Notes: generated from the sequence alone by a model not told the origin. Positions 9,012 to 17,766 are shown, numbered from the stretch's first letter. The stretch: 37,863 nt of DNA from Micromonospora antibiotica (GCF_017599305.1 NZ_JAGFWR010000038.1:1-37863); one strand, 5' to 3'. Program-made: numbers and translations.

Positions 9012-9208
9012 CCGGAGCGGTCAGCCGTCCCGGGTGGGCGGCGGGGCGGCCGTCGACACCGACAACGGGCGGGTGCGGGCCGAGGTCCGGCCACCGGTGC
9101 TCCGGGCCGCCCGGCGGGCCGGTGGTGATCACCCGCGCGACTCTCCCGGTGTGGGCTACTTGGTGGTAACGTGCCGCGCACGCAGCTCACGAGGAGGAAA
9201 ACAGCACC

Positions 9209-9403
9209 ATGCGCAGTGCTCTCTCGTTGGTTCTGGTCGCGGTAGCCGCGATCGCTCTGGGTGCCTTCGGCACGGTGGCGTTGGCCACCACGCTGACCGG
9301 TACGTCGGCGGCCGAGGCGGCGAAGGCCGAGCAGGCCGCCCGCACCGAGTCCGGCGGCGGCAACGGTGGTGCCAACCAGCCGCTGGTCTACGGCACCAAG
9401 TAG
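9209..9403 (+). CDS. Small DUF2613-like secreted or membrane protein
   Basis: A 64-residue protein with one N-terminal hydrophobic helix (LSLVLVAVAAIALGAFGTVALATTL), an Ala/Glu-rich stretch and a short Gly/Asn tail ending LVYGTK. It looks like the actinobacterial DUF2613 small secreted proteins. From memory, mycobacteria carry such a gene (Rv0236A) beside aftD, and here the aftD homologue also lies close by. The ATG at 9209 follows GAGGAGG with a spacing of about 11 bases. The last 16 bases overlap the end of the convergent glycosyltransferase gene. Its function is unknown. Confidence 0.82.
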   Translation: MRSALSLVLVAVAAIALGAFGTVALATTLTGTSAAEAAKAEQAARTESGGGNGGANQPLVYGTK

Positions 9404-10716
9404 GACTGTTCCACCTGCGCGACCGGTGACCCTGCCGGATCCGTCCGCCCGACCGGCGGCACCGCCGGACCCGATCGCCCGACCGGTGACCCTGCCGGCC
9501 CTGACTGCCCTGCCGGCGATCCCGCCGGAGCCTGCTGCTCGACCGACGATCCTGTCGTACCGTTCGCGGCCCTCGTGACGAGGGCCGCGAACTTCTTTCC
9601 CGAGACCGGCCAGGTGAACCGGGCGGCGTGGGCGCGGGCCGCCGTGCCCATGGTGGCCCGGTAGCCGTCGTCGGTCAGCAGCAGCCGCACCTTGGCCACG
9701 AAGTCGTCGACGTCCTCGGCGAGCAGACCGGTCTCCCCGTCGACCAGGGACTCCTCGACCCCACCCGCACCCCGGAACGCCACCGTCGGAGTGCCGACCG
9801 CGCCGGCCTCGACGATGGTGAGCCCCCAGCCCTCCTTGAGCGACGGGGTGAGCGCCACCCAGGCCGAGGCGAGCAGGTGCCGCTTGTCGGCGTCGGAGAC
9901 GAAGCCGGTGAACCGGACCCGGTCGGTGAGGCCCAGCTCGGCGGCGGTGTGCCGCAGCTGCGCCTCCCACCAGCCCTGCCCGGCGACAGTCAGGGTCAGG
10001 CCGGGCAGTTCGTCACCGAGCGCGGCGAGGGTGGCCAGGGCCACCTCGACCTGCTTGTGCGGGACCAGCCGGCCGAGCACCACCAGCGACGGTTCCGGCG
10101 AGCGGGGCACCGGGCCGACGGTCATGTCGGGGGTGCCGTTGTGCACGATGTCGACCCGGGCCGGGTCGATGCCGAGGGTGGCCAGCTCGTCACGGGTGGC
10201 GGCGGAGACGGTGACGTACCGGCAGCGGCGGTAGACCCGGGGGGCGAGCCAGGACTCCACCCACCAGCCGAACCGGGCCAGGCTCGGGCCGAGCACCACC
10301 GGCCACTGCTCCCGGTGCACGTGGTGCACCAGCGCGATGACCGGACGGCGGGCGTAGAGGGCGGACAGGAACGGCAGGCCGTTGCCGACGTCGACGATCA
10401 GGTCGGGTCGACCGCCGTGGCGGCGGCTCAGCGGGCCGAAGCCGAGCGCGCCGGCCAGGTACGCCAGGGCGGCCCGGAGGTAGACGGTGTGCCGGCCGCC
10501 GCGCCGCAGCACCCGTACGCCGCCGGGGGTGGTCTCCTCGGCGGGGCCGGCGGGGTGGGTGGCGCAGAGCAGGGTGGCCCGGTGGCCGTGCCGGACGAGT
10601 TCCCCGGCGATCCGCTCGACGTACACCTCCGAGCCGCCACCCTCCGGATTCCGGGTGTCCCGCCAGTTGAGGAACAGTACGTGCCTGGTGGTGGCGGCAG
10701 CGGGTGCGTCCAACAC
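9388..10716 (-). CDS. Glycosyltransferase family 4 protein with a low-complexity C-terminal tail
   Basis: A 442-residue protein. The N-terminal Rossmann half starts VLFLNWRDTRNPEGGGSEVYVERIAGEL, the Gly-rich acceptor-side loop of GT4 enzymes. The C-terminal half has VVLGRLVPHKQVEVAL (about 220) and EGWGLTIVEAGAVGTP (about 295), the E-x7-E nucleotide-sugar-binding motif. It should transfer a sugar from a nucleotide donor on the cytoplasmic side; the sugar is not predictable. The normal domain ends near residue 380 (FTWPVSGKKFAALV). The last roughly 60 residues are a repetitive Gly/Pro/Ser tail encoded by 30-bp DNA repeats and a terminator-like hairpin. The start is GTG 10716, with TTG 10713 as alternative; AGGAG lies just upstream. 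It is divergent from AftD. Confidence 0.9.
   Translation of the reverse strand: MLDAPAAATTRHVLFLNWRDTRNPEGGGSEVYVERIAGELVRHGHRATLLCATHPAGPAEETTPGGVRVLRRGGRHTVYLRAALAYLAGALGFGPLSRRHGGRPDLIVDVGNGLPFLSALYARRPVIALVHHVHREQWPVVLGPSLARFGWWVESWLAPRVYRRCRYVTVSAATRDELATLGIDPARVDIVHNGTPDMTVGPVPRSPEPSLVVLGRLVPHKQVEVALATLAALGDELPGLTLTVAGQGWWEAQLRHTAAELGLTDRVRFTGFVSDADKRHLLASAWVALTPSLKEGWGLTIVEAGAVGTPTVAFRGAGGVEESLVDGETGLLAEDVDDFVAKVRLLLTDDGYRATMGTAARAHAARFTWPVSGKKFAALVTRAANGTTGSSVEQQAPAGSPAGQSGPAGSPVGRSGPAVPPVGRTDPAGSPVAQVEQSYLVP
9421..9570. repeat. Tandem 30-bp repeats inside the glycosyltransferase 3' end
   Basis: Four units of exactly 30 bp start at 9421, 9451, 9481 and 9511, with a degenerate fifth at 9541. 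Most begin GACCGGTGACCCTGCCGG or a close variant. Units 1 and 3 share their first 18 bases. The period is a multiple of three, so the repeats encode a 10-residue motif (G-P-A-G-S-P-V-G-R-S-like) on the minus strand without breaking the frame. Confidence 0.9.
9562..9592 (+). terminator. Hairpin terminator of the DUF2613 gene, embedded in the convergent CDS
   Basis: A perfect 14-bp stem (9562-9575 with 9579-9592) with a 3-base TGA loop is followed on the plus strand by TTCTTTC. It is well placed to end transcription from the small plus-strand gene. It also encodes residues AALVTRAANG of the minus-strand glycosyltransferase. Confidence 0.75.
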
Positions 10717-10801
10717 TCAACTCCTACTGCCGAGTAGTCTTCGCGGTCGCGTCACACTATGGGCTGCGTCACGCACGTCGCAATGCCCGATCGGAGGCGA
10801 G

Positions 10802-13800
10802 ATGCAGCAGTCGCCGGGCCGTCCGGGGGCGGCCGACGGGCCGGACGACACATCCAGCACGGTGTGGCGTGTGCGGTTGGTTGCGGTGTGTCTGGCTTTG
10901 TCCGCACTGGCTTTCCTCCAGGACCCCGGCCTGATCGCCATCGACACCAAGGTCGACCTGGCCATCGATCCGGCCGGATGGCTGACCCGGGCCCTGCACG
11001 TCTGGGACCCCGACGGCACCTTCGGGCAGTTGCAGAATCAGGCGTACGGCTACCTCTGGCCGATGGGACCGTTCTTCCTGCTCGGCAAGCTGCTCGCCGT
11101 ACCGGCCTGGGTGGTGCAGCGGCTGTGGTGGGCGTTGCTGCTGACGGTGGCCTGCGTCGGTGTCGTCCGGCTCGCCGAGCGGCTGCACGTGGGCACCCCG
11201 TGGGCCCGGTTGCTCGCCGGGGCCGCCTTCGCGCTCTCCCCCCGGCTGCTCACCGAACTCGGCCCGATCTCGGTGGAGGCGTGGCCCAGTGCGCTCGCCC
11301 CGTGGGTGCTCGTCCCGCTCGTCGGGCTGGCCGACGGGGTGCCGCTGCGCCGGGCGGTCACCAGGTCGGCCCTGGTGGTGGCCTGCGCCGGTGGGGTCAA
11401 CGCGACCGCCGTGCTGGCCGTGGTGCCGCTGGCCGCGCTCTGGCTGCTCGGCCTGCATCCGCTGCGTCTGCGGGTGAAGGCGCTGTTCGCCTGGGGGCTC
11501 GCGGTGGGCGCGGCGACCGCCTGGTGGCTGGTGCCGTTGTTGCTGCTCGGCCGGTACAGCCCGCCCTTCCTCGACTACATCGAGACCGCGCCGGTGACCA
11601 CCACCCCCACCGACGCCACCACCGTGCTGCGGGGCGCCTCGCACTGGCACGCCTACCTCAACGGCGCGTACGGGCCGCCGTGGACGGCGGGTTGGCGGCT
11701 CGCCACCGAACGACCCCTGGTGGTCGCCACCCTGGTGGTCGCCGGGCTGGGCATCGCCGGGCTGGCCCGTCGGGGCATGCCGCACCGGCGGTTCCTGGTC
11801 ACCGGCCTGCTGGTCGGGCTGGCCCTGGTCGGGCTCGGGCACCTCGGCCAGCTCGACGGGTTCGGCGCGCAGACCCAGCGGACCTTCCTCGACGCGGCGG
11901 GTGCACCGCTGCGCAACGTGCACAAGTTCGACGTGGTGCTCCGGCTGCCGCTCATCCTCGGCCTGGCCCACCTGGTCGGGCTGGTGCTGCGGGCCGCCCG
12001 CACCGGCGACCGGCCCGAACTGGCCGCTCTGCTGCCCCGGCCGCTCCAGCCGGTGCGGCTGCGCGCCGGCCTGGTCACCGGCACCGCCCTGGTCGCGGTC
12101 GCCGCGGTGGCCGCGCCCGCGCTCGGCGGCGGGCTGGCCGCCCCCGGCAGCTTCACCGGGGTACCCGGCTACTGGCAGCAGGCGTCGAACTGGCTGGACC
12201 GGGCCGTCGGCGACGACCGGGTGCTGGTGGTGCCGGCCGCCCGCTTCCCCCGCTACCTGTGGGGCAGCCCCAGCGACGAGATCACCCAGCCGTTGTCGAA
12301 CCGGCCGTGGGCGGTGCGCAGTTCGGTGCCGCTCACCCCGCCCGGCACCATCCGGCTGCTGGACACCGTCGAGTCGGCGCTGGCCGACGGGCAGGGCTCC
12401 GCCGGCCTCGCCGACCTGCTCGCCCGCTCCGGGGTGAAGTACCTGCTGCTGCGCTCCGACCTCGACTACGGGCACAGCGGCGCCGTCCGGCCGGTGGTGG
12501 TCCGGCAGGCGCTGCTGCGTTCCCCCGGCATCGAACCGGTGCGTGGGTTCGGCCCCGAGGTCGGCGGGGGCCGGCTGCCCGGCAACGTCGTCGACCGGGG
12601 ACTGGACGTCGGGGTCCGGGCCCTGGAGGTGTACGAGGTCCGCCGCGCCGTCGACCAGGTCGTCGCGTACGACGCCGCCGACCTGACCACTGTCGTCGGC
12701 GGCCCCGAGTCGCTGCTGCCGCTGGCCGCCGCCGGCCGGCTCTCCGCCGCGCCCACCGTGCTCGCCGGGGACCGCCCGGCCGGGCTGGTCGCGTCACAGG
12801 TGACGCTCACCGACGGGTTGCGCCGCCGGGAGGTGGCCTTCGGGCAGCAGCACGACAACGCCTCGGCCACCATGACCGCCCGGGACCGCCCCCAGCTCGA
12901 CGCCCCGGCCCGGGACTACCTGCCGCCGTGGGCCGAGGGGGAGTCCACCGTGGTGCGCTACCTCGGCATCGGCGGGGTGTCCGCGTCCAGCTCCTGGTCG
13001 CAGGCGCAGCCGCTGGGCGGTGGCCGCCCCGAACACCAGCCGTACGCGGCGGTCGACGGTGACCTGAGCACGTCGTGGCGGTCCGCCCCGGGGACCCGCG
13101 CGCCGGGGCAGTGGTTCGAGGTGGAGCTGGATCGGCCGCAGGTCGTGCGGCAGGTGCGGATCACCTTCGACACCGGGGCCGATTCGCTGCCCACCAGGAT
13201 CACCGTGACCGCCGGCCGGCAGCAGGCCACCGTGCAGACCGCCGGGCAGAGCGTGGAGGTGACCCTGTCCGACGGCTACCCCACCCGGTTCGTCCGGGTC
13301 ACCGTCGAGGAGGTCTTCGACGTCCGGGCCGGCTTCGGTGGGGTGGGCGTCGCCGAACTCGTCATCCCCGGTGTCGAGGCCGCCCGGACCCTGGTGGTGC
13401 CGGCCCCACCGGCCACCGACCGGCCGGCAACGATGGTGTTCGGGGCCGCCCCGGCCACCCCGGCGTGCGTCTTCGACGAGGGCCGGCCGCTCTGCGCCGG
13501 GGCGATGGCCCGCGCCTCCGAGGACAGCGACCGGATCGACCGCACCGTGCAGCTGCCGGTCGGCACGGACTACCGGGTCGCGCTGTGGGCCCGGCCCAGG
13601 CCCGGCGGGGCGCTCAACGCGCTGCTCGACCCCGGTGGGGCGGCGGCGGTCACCACCGGGGTCACCCCGACCGTGGCCGCCTCGACCGTCGGCGTGTCCC
13701 ACCCGACCGCCCGCCCCGGCGCGGTGGTCGACGGGAACCCCGCGACCATCTGGTACGCCGCCGACGCCGACCGGCAACCATGGCTGCGGTTGACCTGGCC

Positions 13801-15160
13801 GAAGGCGCGTACCGTCACCGGGCTGCGGATCACCCTGCCACCCGGTGCGGCGGCGGCCCGCCCCTGGCGGGTCACCGTGCTCGGCGACGAGGGGATGCGC
13901 GGCGGGGTGCTCGACGAGGGCGGCACGCTGCTGTTCGACCGGCCGATGCGCAGCGACGACCTGACCGTGCTGATCGCCGACGTGGTGCCGGTGGCGTCGT
14001 ACGACCCGTACGGGCGGGTGACGCAGGGCCTGCCGGTGGGGGTGGGTGAGCTGACCGTGCTGCCGGACGGCCCGGCCACCCCGGCGGACCCCGCGAAGCG
14101 GGTGACCCTGCCCTGCGGCACCGGCCCGACGGTGACCGTGGCCGGTGGGCAACGCCGGACCGCGCTGGTCGCCAGCCGGCGGGACCTGGTGGAACTGCGC
14201 GAGGTGCCGGCGGTGCTCTGCGGTCCGGCCGCGAAGACGCCGCTGCGGCTGACCGCCGGGGAGAACCGGGTGGTGGCGGCGGGGACCCGGCTGACCGTAC
14301 CCACCCGGCTCGCCCTCACCCCGACGGACGCCCCAGCCGGCGGGACCTCCGCCCGCCCGGCGACGACCGGCGGGTCGGGGATCGCCGGCACGGACGGCGG
14401 CGGTACGGCGGCACCCGGGGCCGGCGACGCGACGAACGGACCCCGACAACCCGGGGCGACCCGGACGGTGCTGCGGGTCGACGAGTGGTCGGCCACCCGG
14501 CGGGTGCTGCGCCTGGAGAGCTACCCCGGCCAGCGGGTGCTGGCGCTGCGGGAGAACGCCAACGCGGGCTGGGTGGCCACCGCAGCCGGCCGGACCCTCA
14601 CCCCGTTCGTGGTGGACGGCTGGCAGCAGGGCTGGCTGGTGCCGGCCGACGTCGCCGGTGCGGTGACGCTCCACTTCGCCCCGGACCGGGGGTACGTGGC
14701 GGCGCTCGGGGCCGGGGCGGTGCTGCTGACCGGGGTCGCCCTGCTGGCGGTGCTGCCGGCACGGCGTACCCCGGGAATGGTGGCGGTGGTGCGGCGCAGG
14801 CGCGGACGGGTGCTCGCCGCGCTCGTCGGTGGTGGGGCGTTGCTGCTGTTCGGCGGGCCGGCGGCGGTCGGGGTGGCACTGGCGGTGGTGGTCGTGGTGC
14901 TGGCCGGGCGGGCCCTGGAGCCGCACCTGCACCCGCCGGACCGGCGGGGTATGCACCGGCTGCGCCGGGCGACCGTGCGCTGGCTGCCGGTGGCGTGTTT
15001 CGCGGTGGCCGGCTGGTGGGCGGCGACCCGGGGTGGGCACACCGCCTGGCTGCCTCAGTTGGCCGCGGTCGCCACCGCCACCCTGCTCTGGCTGTCGCTG
15101 GTGCTGCGCCGACGCGGCCACCGGCCACCCCAGCGTTGGAAGGGGCGCTCCACCGCGTAG
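10802..15160 (+). CDS. aftD: Alpha-(1->3)-arabinofuranosyltransferase family protein (AftD-like, DUF3367)
   Basis: A 1452-residue membrane enzyme, close to the roughly 1400 residues of mycobacterial AftD. AftD adds alpha-1,3-linked arabinofuranose branches to wall arabinan using a polyprenyl-phosphate sugar outside the membrane. The N-terminal GT-C part (about 20-450) has many helices and an acidic first loop (LIAIDTKVDLAIDPAGW). A large outer region follows with two F5/8 type C (discoidin)-like carbohydrate-binding domains: about 724-840 (AAVDGDLSTSWRS) and about 960-1050 (AVVDGNPATIWYA). Four or so helices close the protein after about 1300. The start is ATG 10802 with GGAGG upstream; longer in-frame extensions overlap the divergent glycosyltransferase. 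Its last 106 bases overlap the convergent acyltransferase gene. Confidence 0.92.
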   Translation: MQQSPGRPGAADGPDDTSSTVWRVRLVAVCLALSALAFLQDPGLIAIDTKVDLAIDPAGWLTRALHVWDPDGTFGQLQNQAYGYLWPMGPFFLLGKLLAVPAWVVQRLWWALLLTVACVGVVRLAERLHVGTPWARLLAGAAFALSPRLLTELGPISVEAWPSALAPWVLVPLVGLADGVPLRRAVTRSALVVACAGGVNATAVLAVVPLAALWLLGLHPLRLRVKALFAWGLAVGAATAWWLVPLLLLGRYSPPFLDYIETAPVTTTPTDATTVLRGASHWHAYLNGAYGPPWTAGWRLATERPLVVATLVVAGLGIAGLARRGMPHRRFLVTGLLVGLALVGLGHLGQLDGFGAQTQRTFLDAAGAPLRNVHKFDVVLRLPLILGLAHLVGLVLRAARTGDRPELAALLPRPLQPVRLRAGLVTGTALVAVAAVAAPALGGGLAAPGSFTGVPGYWQQASNWLDRAVGDDRVLVVPAARFPRYLWGSPSDEITQPLSNRPWAVRSSVPLTPPGTIRLLDTVESALADGQGSAGLADLLARSGVKYLLLRSDLDYGHSGAVRPVVVRQALLRSPGIEPVRGFGPEVGGGRLPGNVVDRGLDVGVRALEVYEVRRAVDQVVAYDAADLTTVVGGPESLLPLAAAGRLSAAPTVLAGDRPAGLVASQVTLTDGLRRREVAFGQQHDNASATMTARDRPQLDAPARDYLPPWAEGESTVVRYLGIGGVSASSSWSQAQPLGGGRPEHQPYAAVDGDLSTSWRSAPGTRAPGQWFEVELDRPQVVRQVRITFDTGADSLPTRITVTAGRQQATVQTAGQSVEVTLSDGYPTRFVRVTVEEVFDVRAGFGGVGVAELVIPGVEAARTLVVPAPPATDRPATMVFGAAPATPACVFDEGRPLCAGAMARASEDSDRIDRTVQLPVGTDYRVALWARPRPGGALNALLDPGGAAAVTTGVTPTVAASTVGVSHPTARPGAVVDGNPATIWYAADADRQPWLRLTWPKARTVTGLRITLPPGAAAARPWRVTVLGDEGMRGGVLDEGGTLLFDRPMRSDDLTVLIADVVPVASYDPYGRVTQGLPVGVGELTVLPDGPATPADPAKRVTLPCGTGPTVTVAGGQRRTALVASRRDLVELREVPAVLCGPAAKTPLRLTAGENRVVAAGTRLTVPTRLALTPTDAPAGGTSARPATTGGSGIAGTDGGGTAAPGAGDATNGPRQPGATRTVLRVDEWSATRRVLRLESYPGQRVLALRENANAGWVATAAGRTLTPFVVDGWQQGWLVPADVAGAVTLHFAPDRGYVAALGAGAVLLTGVALLAVLPARRTPGMVAVVRRRRGRVLAALVGGGALLLFGGPAAVGVALAVVVVVLAGRALEPHLHPPDRRGMHRLRRATVRWLPVACFAVAGWWAATRGGHTAWLPQLAAVATATLLWLSLVLRRRGHRPPQRWKGRSTA

Positions 15161-16275
15161 TAGCTGACCGCCGCGAGGACCAGCCCACCGGCGACGGTGA
15201 GGGCGAACGTGCCGAGCGGGTCACCGGTGAACTCCGGCCGGCCGTCGACCAGGTAGATCCCCTCCAGCACCAACGGGTGCCAGAGGAACAGCCCGTACGA
15301 CACCCGGCCCAACCACCGGCCGACGATGCTGTCGAAGACGCCCTTGGTGCGGGTCTGCGGCCCGAACGCCACCGGCACGATCAGCAGCACCGCGACCACC
15401 AGGTAGAGCACCAGCTTGGTGGCGAACTGGCCGGCGGTCGGCTCGGCCAGGTCCCGGGGGCCGGTGACCGGGGTGGTGGCGACGGCCAACGCGCCCAGGG
15501 CGATCGTCCAGCAGGCCAGCGGGGCCCGGCCCAGGTCGTCCAGGAAGCGCCAGCGCCCGCCCCGGCCGGTGCGCAGCGCGACCTGCGCGCCGGCCAGGGC
15601 CATCCCGGCCCCGAACCAGCCGGCGTACGAGGGCAGCCACATGGTGTGCAGGCCGAGGCTGAGTACGCCCGCACCCATCAACGCCACCCAACCCCCGGTC
15701 ACCACCGTCGCGGCCACCGCGATCCGCAGCACCCCGTCCGGGTGGGCCGACGCCGGCGGGCCTGGTGTCGGTCGTCGCCGGCCGAGCAGGAGGACCGCCA
15801 GCACCGGCAGCAGCAGATAGAACGTGACCTCGGTGGCCAGGCTCCAGGTCTGGCTGATCCCGTGCCGGAGCTGACCGTGCTGGTAGATCTGGGTCAGCGT
15901 GAGGTGCCGCAGCCAGTCACCTGTCGACGCCGGCCGGTTCTGCGGCAGCACCAGCAGGCAGACCACCACCGCCACCCAGTAGGCGGGCAGGATCCGGGTG
16001 GCCCGCCGCCACAGGTAGCGGCCGGTGCCCGGGGGCTGCTGACCCGTCGCCCGCGCGTGCGCGTACGGCCGGAACAGCAGGAAACCGGAGAGGACGAAGA
16101 AGACCGCGACCCCCACGTCGAGCCGGGACAGCCAGGCCCCGACGGCGGTGTCGCCGGTGTTGCGCCCGGTGGCGAAACCGACGTGGTGCCCCACCACGGC
16201 GAGTGCTCCGATCACCCGGACGGCGTCGAGCGCGGGCAGCCGCCGCAGGACCTGATCGGGAATCGGGGCAGACAT
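15055..16275 (-). CDS. Acyltransferase family 3 membrane protein
   Basis: A 406-residue polytopic membrane protein of the acyltransferase 3 family (PF01757). It opens LPALDAVRVIGALAVVGHHVGF, with the conserved R-x10-H catalytic motif, then has VFFVLSGFLLFRPY and RRATRILPAYW in the next helices. It ends with the family-typical SYYAVERPFQRW. Such enzymes O-acylate surface glycans or lipids; with AftD, GT4 and flippase genes nearby, an envelope glycan is a reasonable but unproven target. The start ATG 16275 has only a weak upstream GGACGG; a TTG sits just before it. The C-terminal 35 codons, including ERPF, overlap the end of AftD on the other strand. Confidence 0.9.
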   Translation of the reverse strand: MSAPIPDQVLRRLPALDAVRVIGALAVVGHHVGFATGRNTGDTAVGAWLSRLDVGVAVFFVLSGFLLFRPYAHARATGQQPPGTGRYLWRRATRILPAYWVAVVVCLLVLPQNRPASTGDWLRHLTLTQIYQHGQLRHGISQTWSLATEVTFYLLLPVLAVLLLGRRRPTPGPPASAHPDGVLRIAVAATVVTGGWVALMGAGVLSLGLHTMWLPSYAGWFGAGMALAGAQVALRTGRGGRWRFLDDLGRAPLACWTIALGALAVATTPVTGPRDLAEPTAGQFATKLVLYLVVAVLLIVPVAFGPQTRTKGVFDSIVGRWLGRVSYGLFLWHPLVLEGIYLVDGRPEFTGDPLGTFALTVAGGLVLAAVSYYAVERPFQRWGGRWPRRRSTSDSQSRVAVATAAN

Positions 16276-16388
16276 CAACCGTCCAGAGGGTCGCGGGGCT
16301 ATGTGACTCGGGAGTAACGTGCGGCCAAGTTTTACATCTTCGATCTTCCGCCGGTAACCGGCTGACCGTCTTTGTTAGGGGAGGACCA

Positions 16389-17558
16389 GTGAAGACTCGC
16401 CTGGGTGCCGCGCTGTTCGGCATCGGCGTGCTGTCGCTCGTGGTCGCCGCGGGCACCGCGTACTACGTGGCGCCGTCGGTGACGAAGCTGCCGTACGACC
16501 TGACGTTCTGCAACGCGGACGGCAAGCCGGACGGTTGCCTGCGGGCGAGCGTCGCGATCGCCGAGAACGCCACCTACATGCAGGTGCTCAACGGGAAGCC
16601 GACGATCCAGACCGGTCAGCTCAAGGCCACCACCGAGGTGGTGCCGCAGGCGGCGACGACCGAGAAGGAGATGACCGGTGACCTGCGGGGCGAGGCGGTC
16701 GTCTGGGACGTCTACGGCACCGTCGTACGCACCGACAACGGCTCGGACGTCAGTAAGTACGCGGCCGAGTTCGCCCTGGACCGGGTGAGCGCCGCCGCCC
16801 GGGACTGGGACAAGCAGTACCTGGACACCGACGGTCCGGGCGGCACCGACGACTCGGTGACCTTCGCCGGGCAGACCTACAAGTTCCCGTTCCGTGCCGA
16901 GCGCAGGGACCACACCTTCTTCGACCGGGACCTGCGCAAGGGGCTGCCGATCGCCTTCGACGGCACCGAGCAGATCAACGGCACCGAGGCGTACCGGTAC
17001 GTGCAGCAGATCCCGGAGACCGACCTGGTCACCCCGGCGGGCTCGCTGACCGCGCTGGCCGGTGCGCTGGCCCCGGGCGCGACCACCGGAAAGGTCACCT
17101 ACAGCAACACCCGGACGATCTGGATCGAGCCGGTCAGCGGCAACTTCGTCAAGGTACGCGAGCAGCAGCGCAAGAACTTCGTGCCCAACCAGGGCAGCCC
17201 GGTGACCCTGCTGGACGCGGACTTCGTCTATGACGAGGCCACCATCGCCAACAGCGTGAAGTCGGCCGGCGTGACCCGGGACAAGCTCCAGCTGATCGGT
17301 CGTACCCTGCCGATCGGGCTGGCCGCCCTGGGTGCCGTTCTGCTGCTGCTGGGGCTCTGGCTGATGGTGTCCGGGCGGCGCGCGCCGGTGGCCGAGGCGC
17401 GGCGTCGGCCGGACGGGGCCCCGACCGGGGGGTCGGTGCGGGACGCGTCGACCCGGGTCGAGCAGCCGGCTGCGGTGCGCCAGGGTGGCCCGCTCAGCGA
17501 CGAGATCCCACCCGCGTCGACGAACTGGCGGGCCGAGGACGAGGTCGGCAAGCACTGA
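16389..17558 (+). CDS. DUF3068 (PorA-family) membrane-anchored protein
   Basis: A 389-residue protein with an N-terminal hydrophobic helix (RLGAALFGIGVLSLVVAAGTAYYV), a soluble outer domain and a C-terminal helix (IGLAALGAVLLLLGLWLMV, about residues 305-325). The C-terminus is a polar tail rich in Arg and Pro. The layout and the APSVTKLPYDL, EGTEAYRY-like and TRTIWIEPVSGNFVKV stretches match DUF3068. These are found across actinobacteria; some members have been described as porin-like, but the role is not established. The start is GTG 16389 with GGGGAGG six bases upstream; upstream in-frame extension overlaps the divergent acyltransferase. A hairpin follows the stop. Confidence 0.9.
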   Translation: MKTRLGAALFGIGVLSLVVAAGTAYYVAPSVTKLPYDLTFCNADGKPDGCLRASVAIAENATYMQVLNGKPTIQTGQLKATTEVVPQAATTEKEMTGDLRGEAVVWDVYGTVVRTDNGSDVSKYAAEFALDRVSAAARDWDKQYLDTDGPGGTDDSVTFAGQTYKFPFRAERRDHTFFDRDLRKGLPIAFDGTEQINGTEAYRYVQQIPETDLVTPAGSLTALAGALAPGATTGKVTYSNTRTIWIEPVSGNFVKVREQQRKNFVPNQGSPVTLLDADFVYDEATIANSVKSAGVTRDKLQLIGRTLPIGLAALGAVLLLLGLWLMVSGRRAPVAEARRRPDGAPTGGSVRDASTRVEQPAAVRQGGPLSDEIPPASTNWRAEDEVGKH

Positions 17559-17571
17559 GCTGATCACCGGT

Positions 17572-17605
17572 CGGCGGGCGGGTCGGGTTTCCGGCCCGCC
17601 CGCCG
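17572..17605. terminator. Hairpin terminator after the DUF3068 gene
   Basis: A 14-bp stem (17572-17585 with 17592-17605, one G-T pair) with a 6-base loop lies 13 bases after the DUF3068 stop. There is no T-run. It sits between two convergent genes. Confidence 0.65.
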
Positions 17606-17766
17606 GGTCTCGCCGACTCCGACACGCTGACCGCCCGACCGGCGCTGGCGTCGAGCCGCTCCTGAGCCTTACTCCACCCCCACGGTGCGTCGGGGGCGGG
17701 TCCTCGCCCGCCCCCGACCATCCGTCTCACCCGCTGGGCGTCCCCACCTGGCCGGCGGCGCGGTTC

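Noticed and set aside
9421..9570. The 30-bp repeats as a possible CRISPR array
   Set aside because: The units are directly adjacent without spacers, keep a coding frame, and no cas genes are present.
12794..15121. A 775-codon minus-strand frame inside aftD
   Set aside because: It is His/Gln/Arg-rich with no domain; the plus strand encodes a full AftD homologue.
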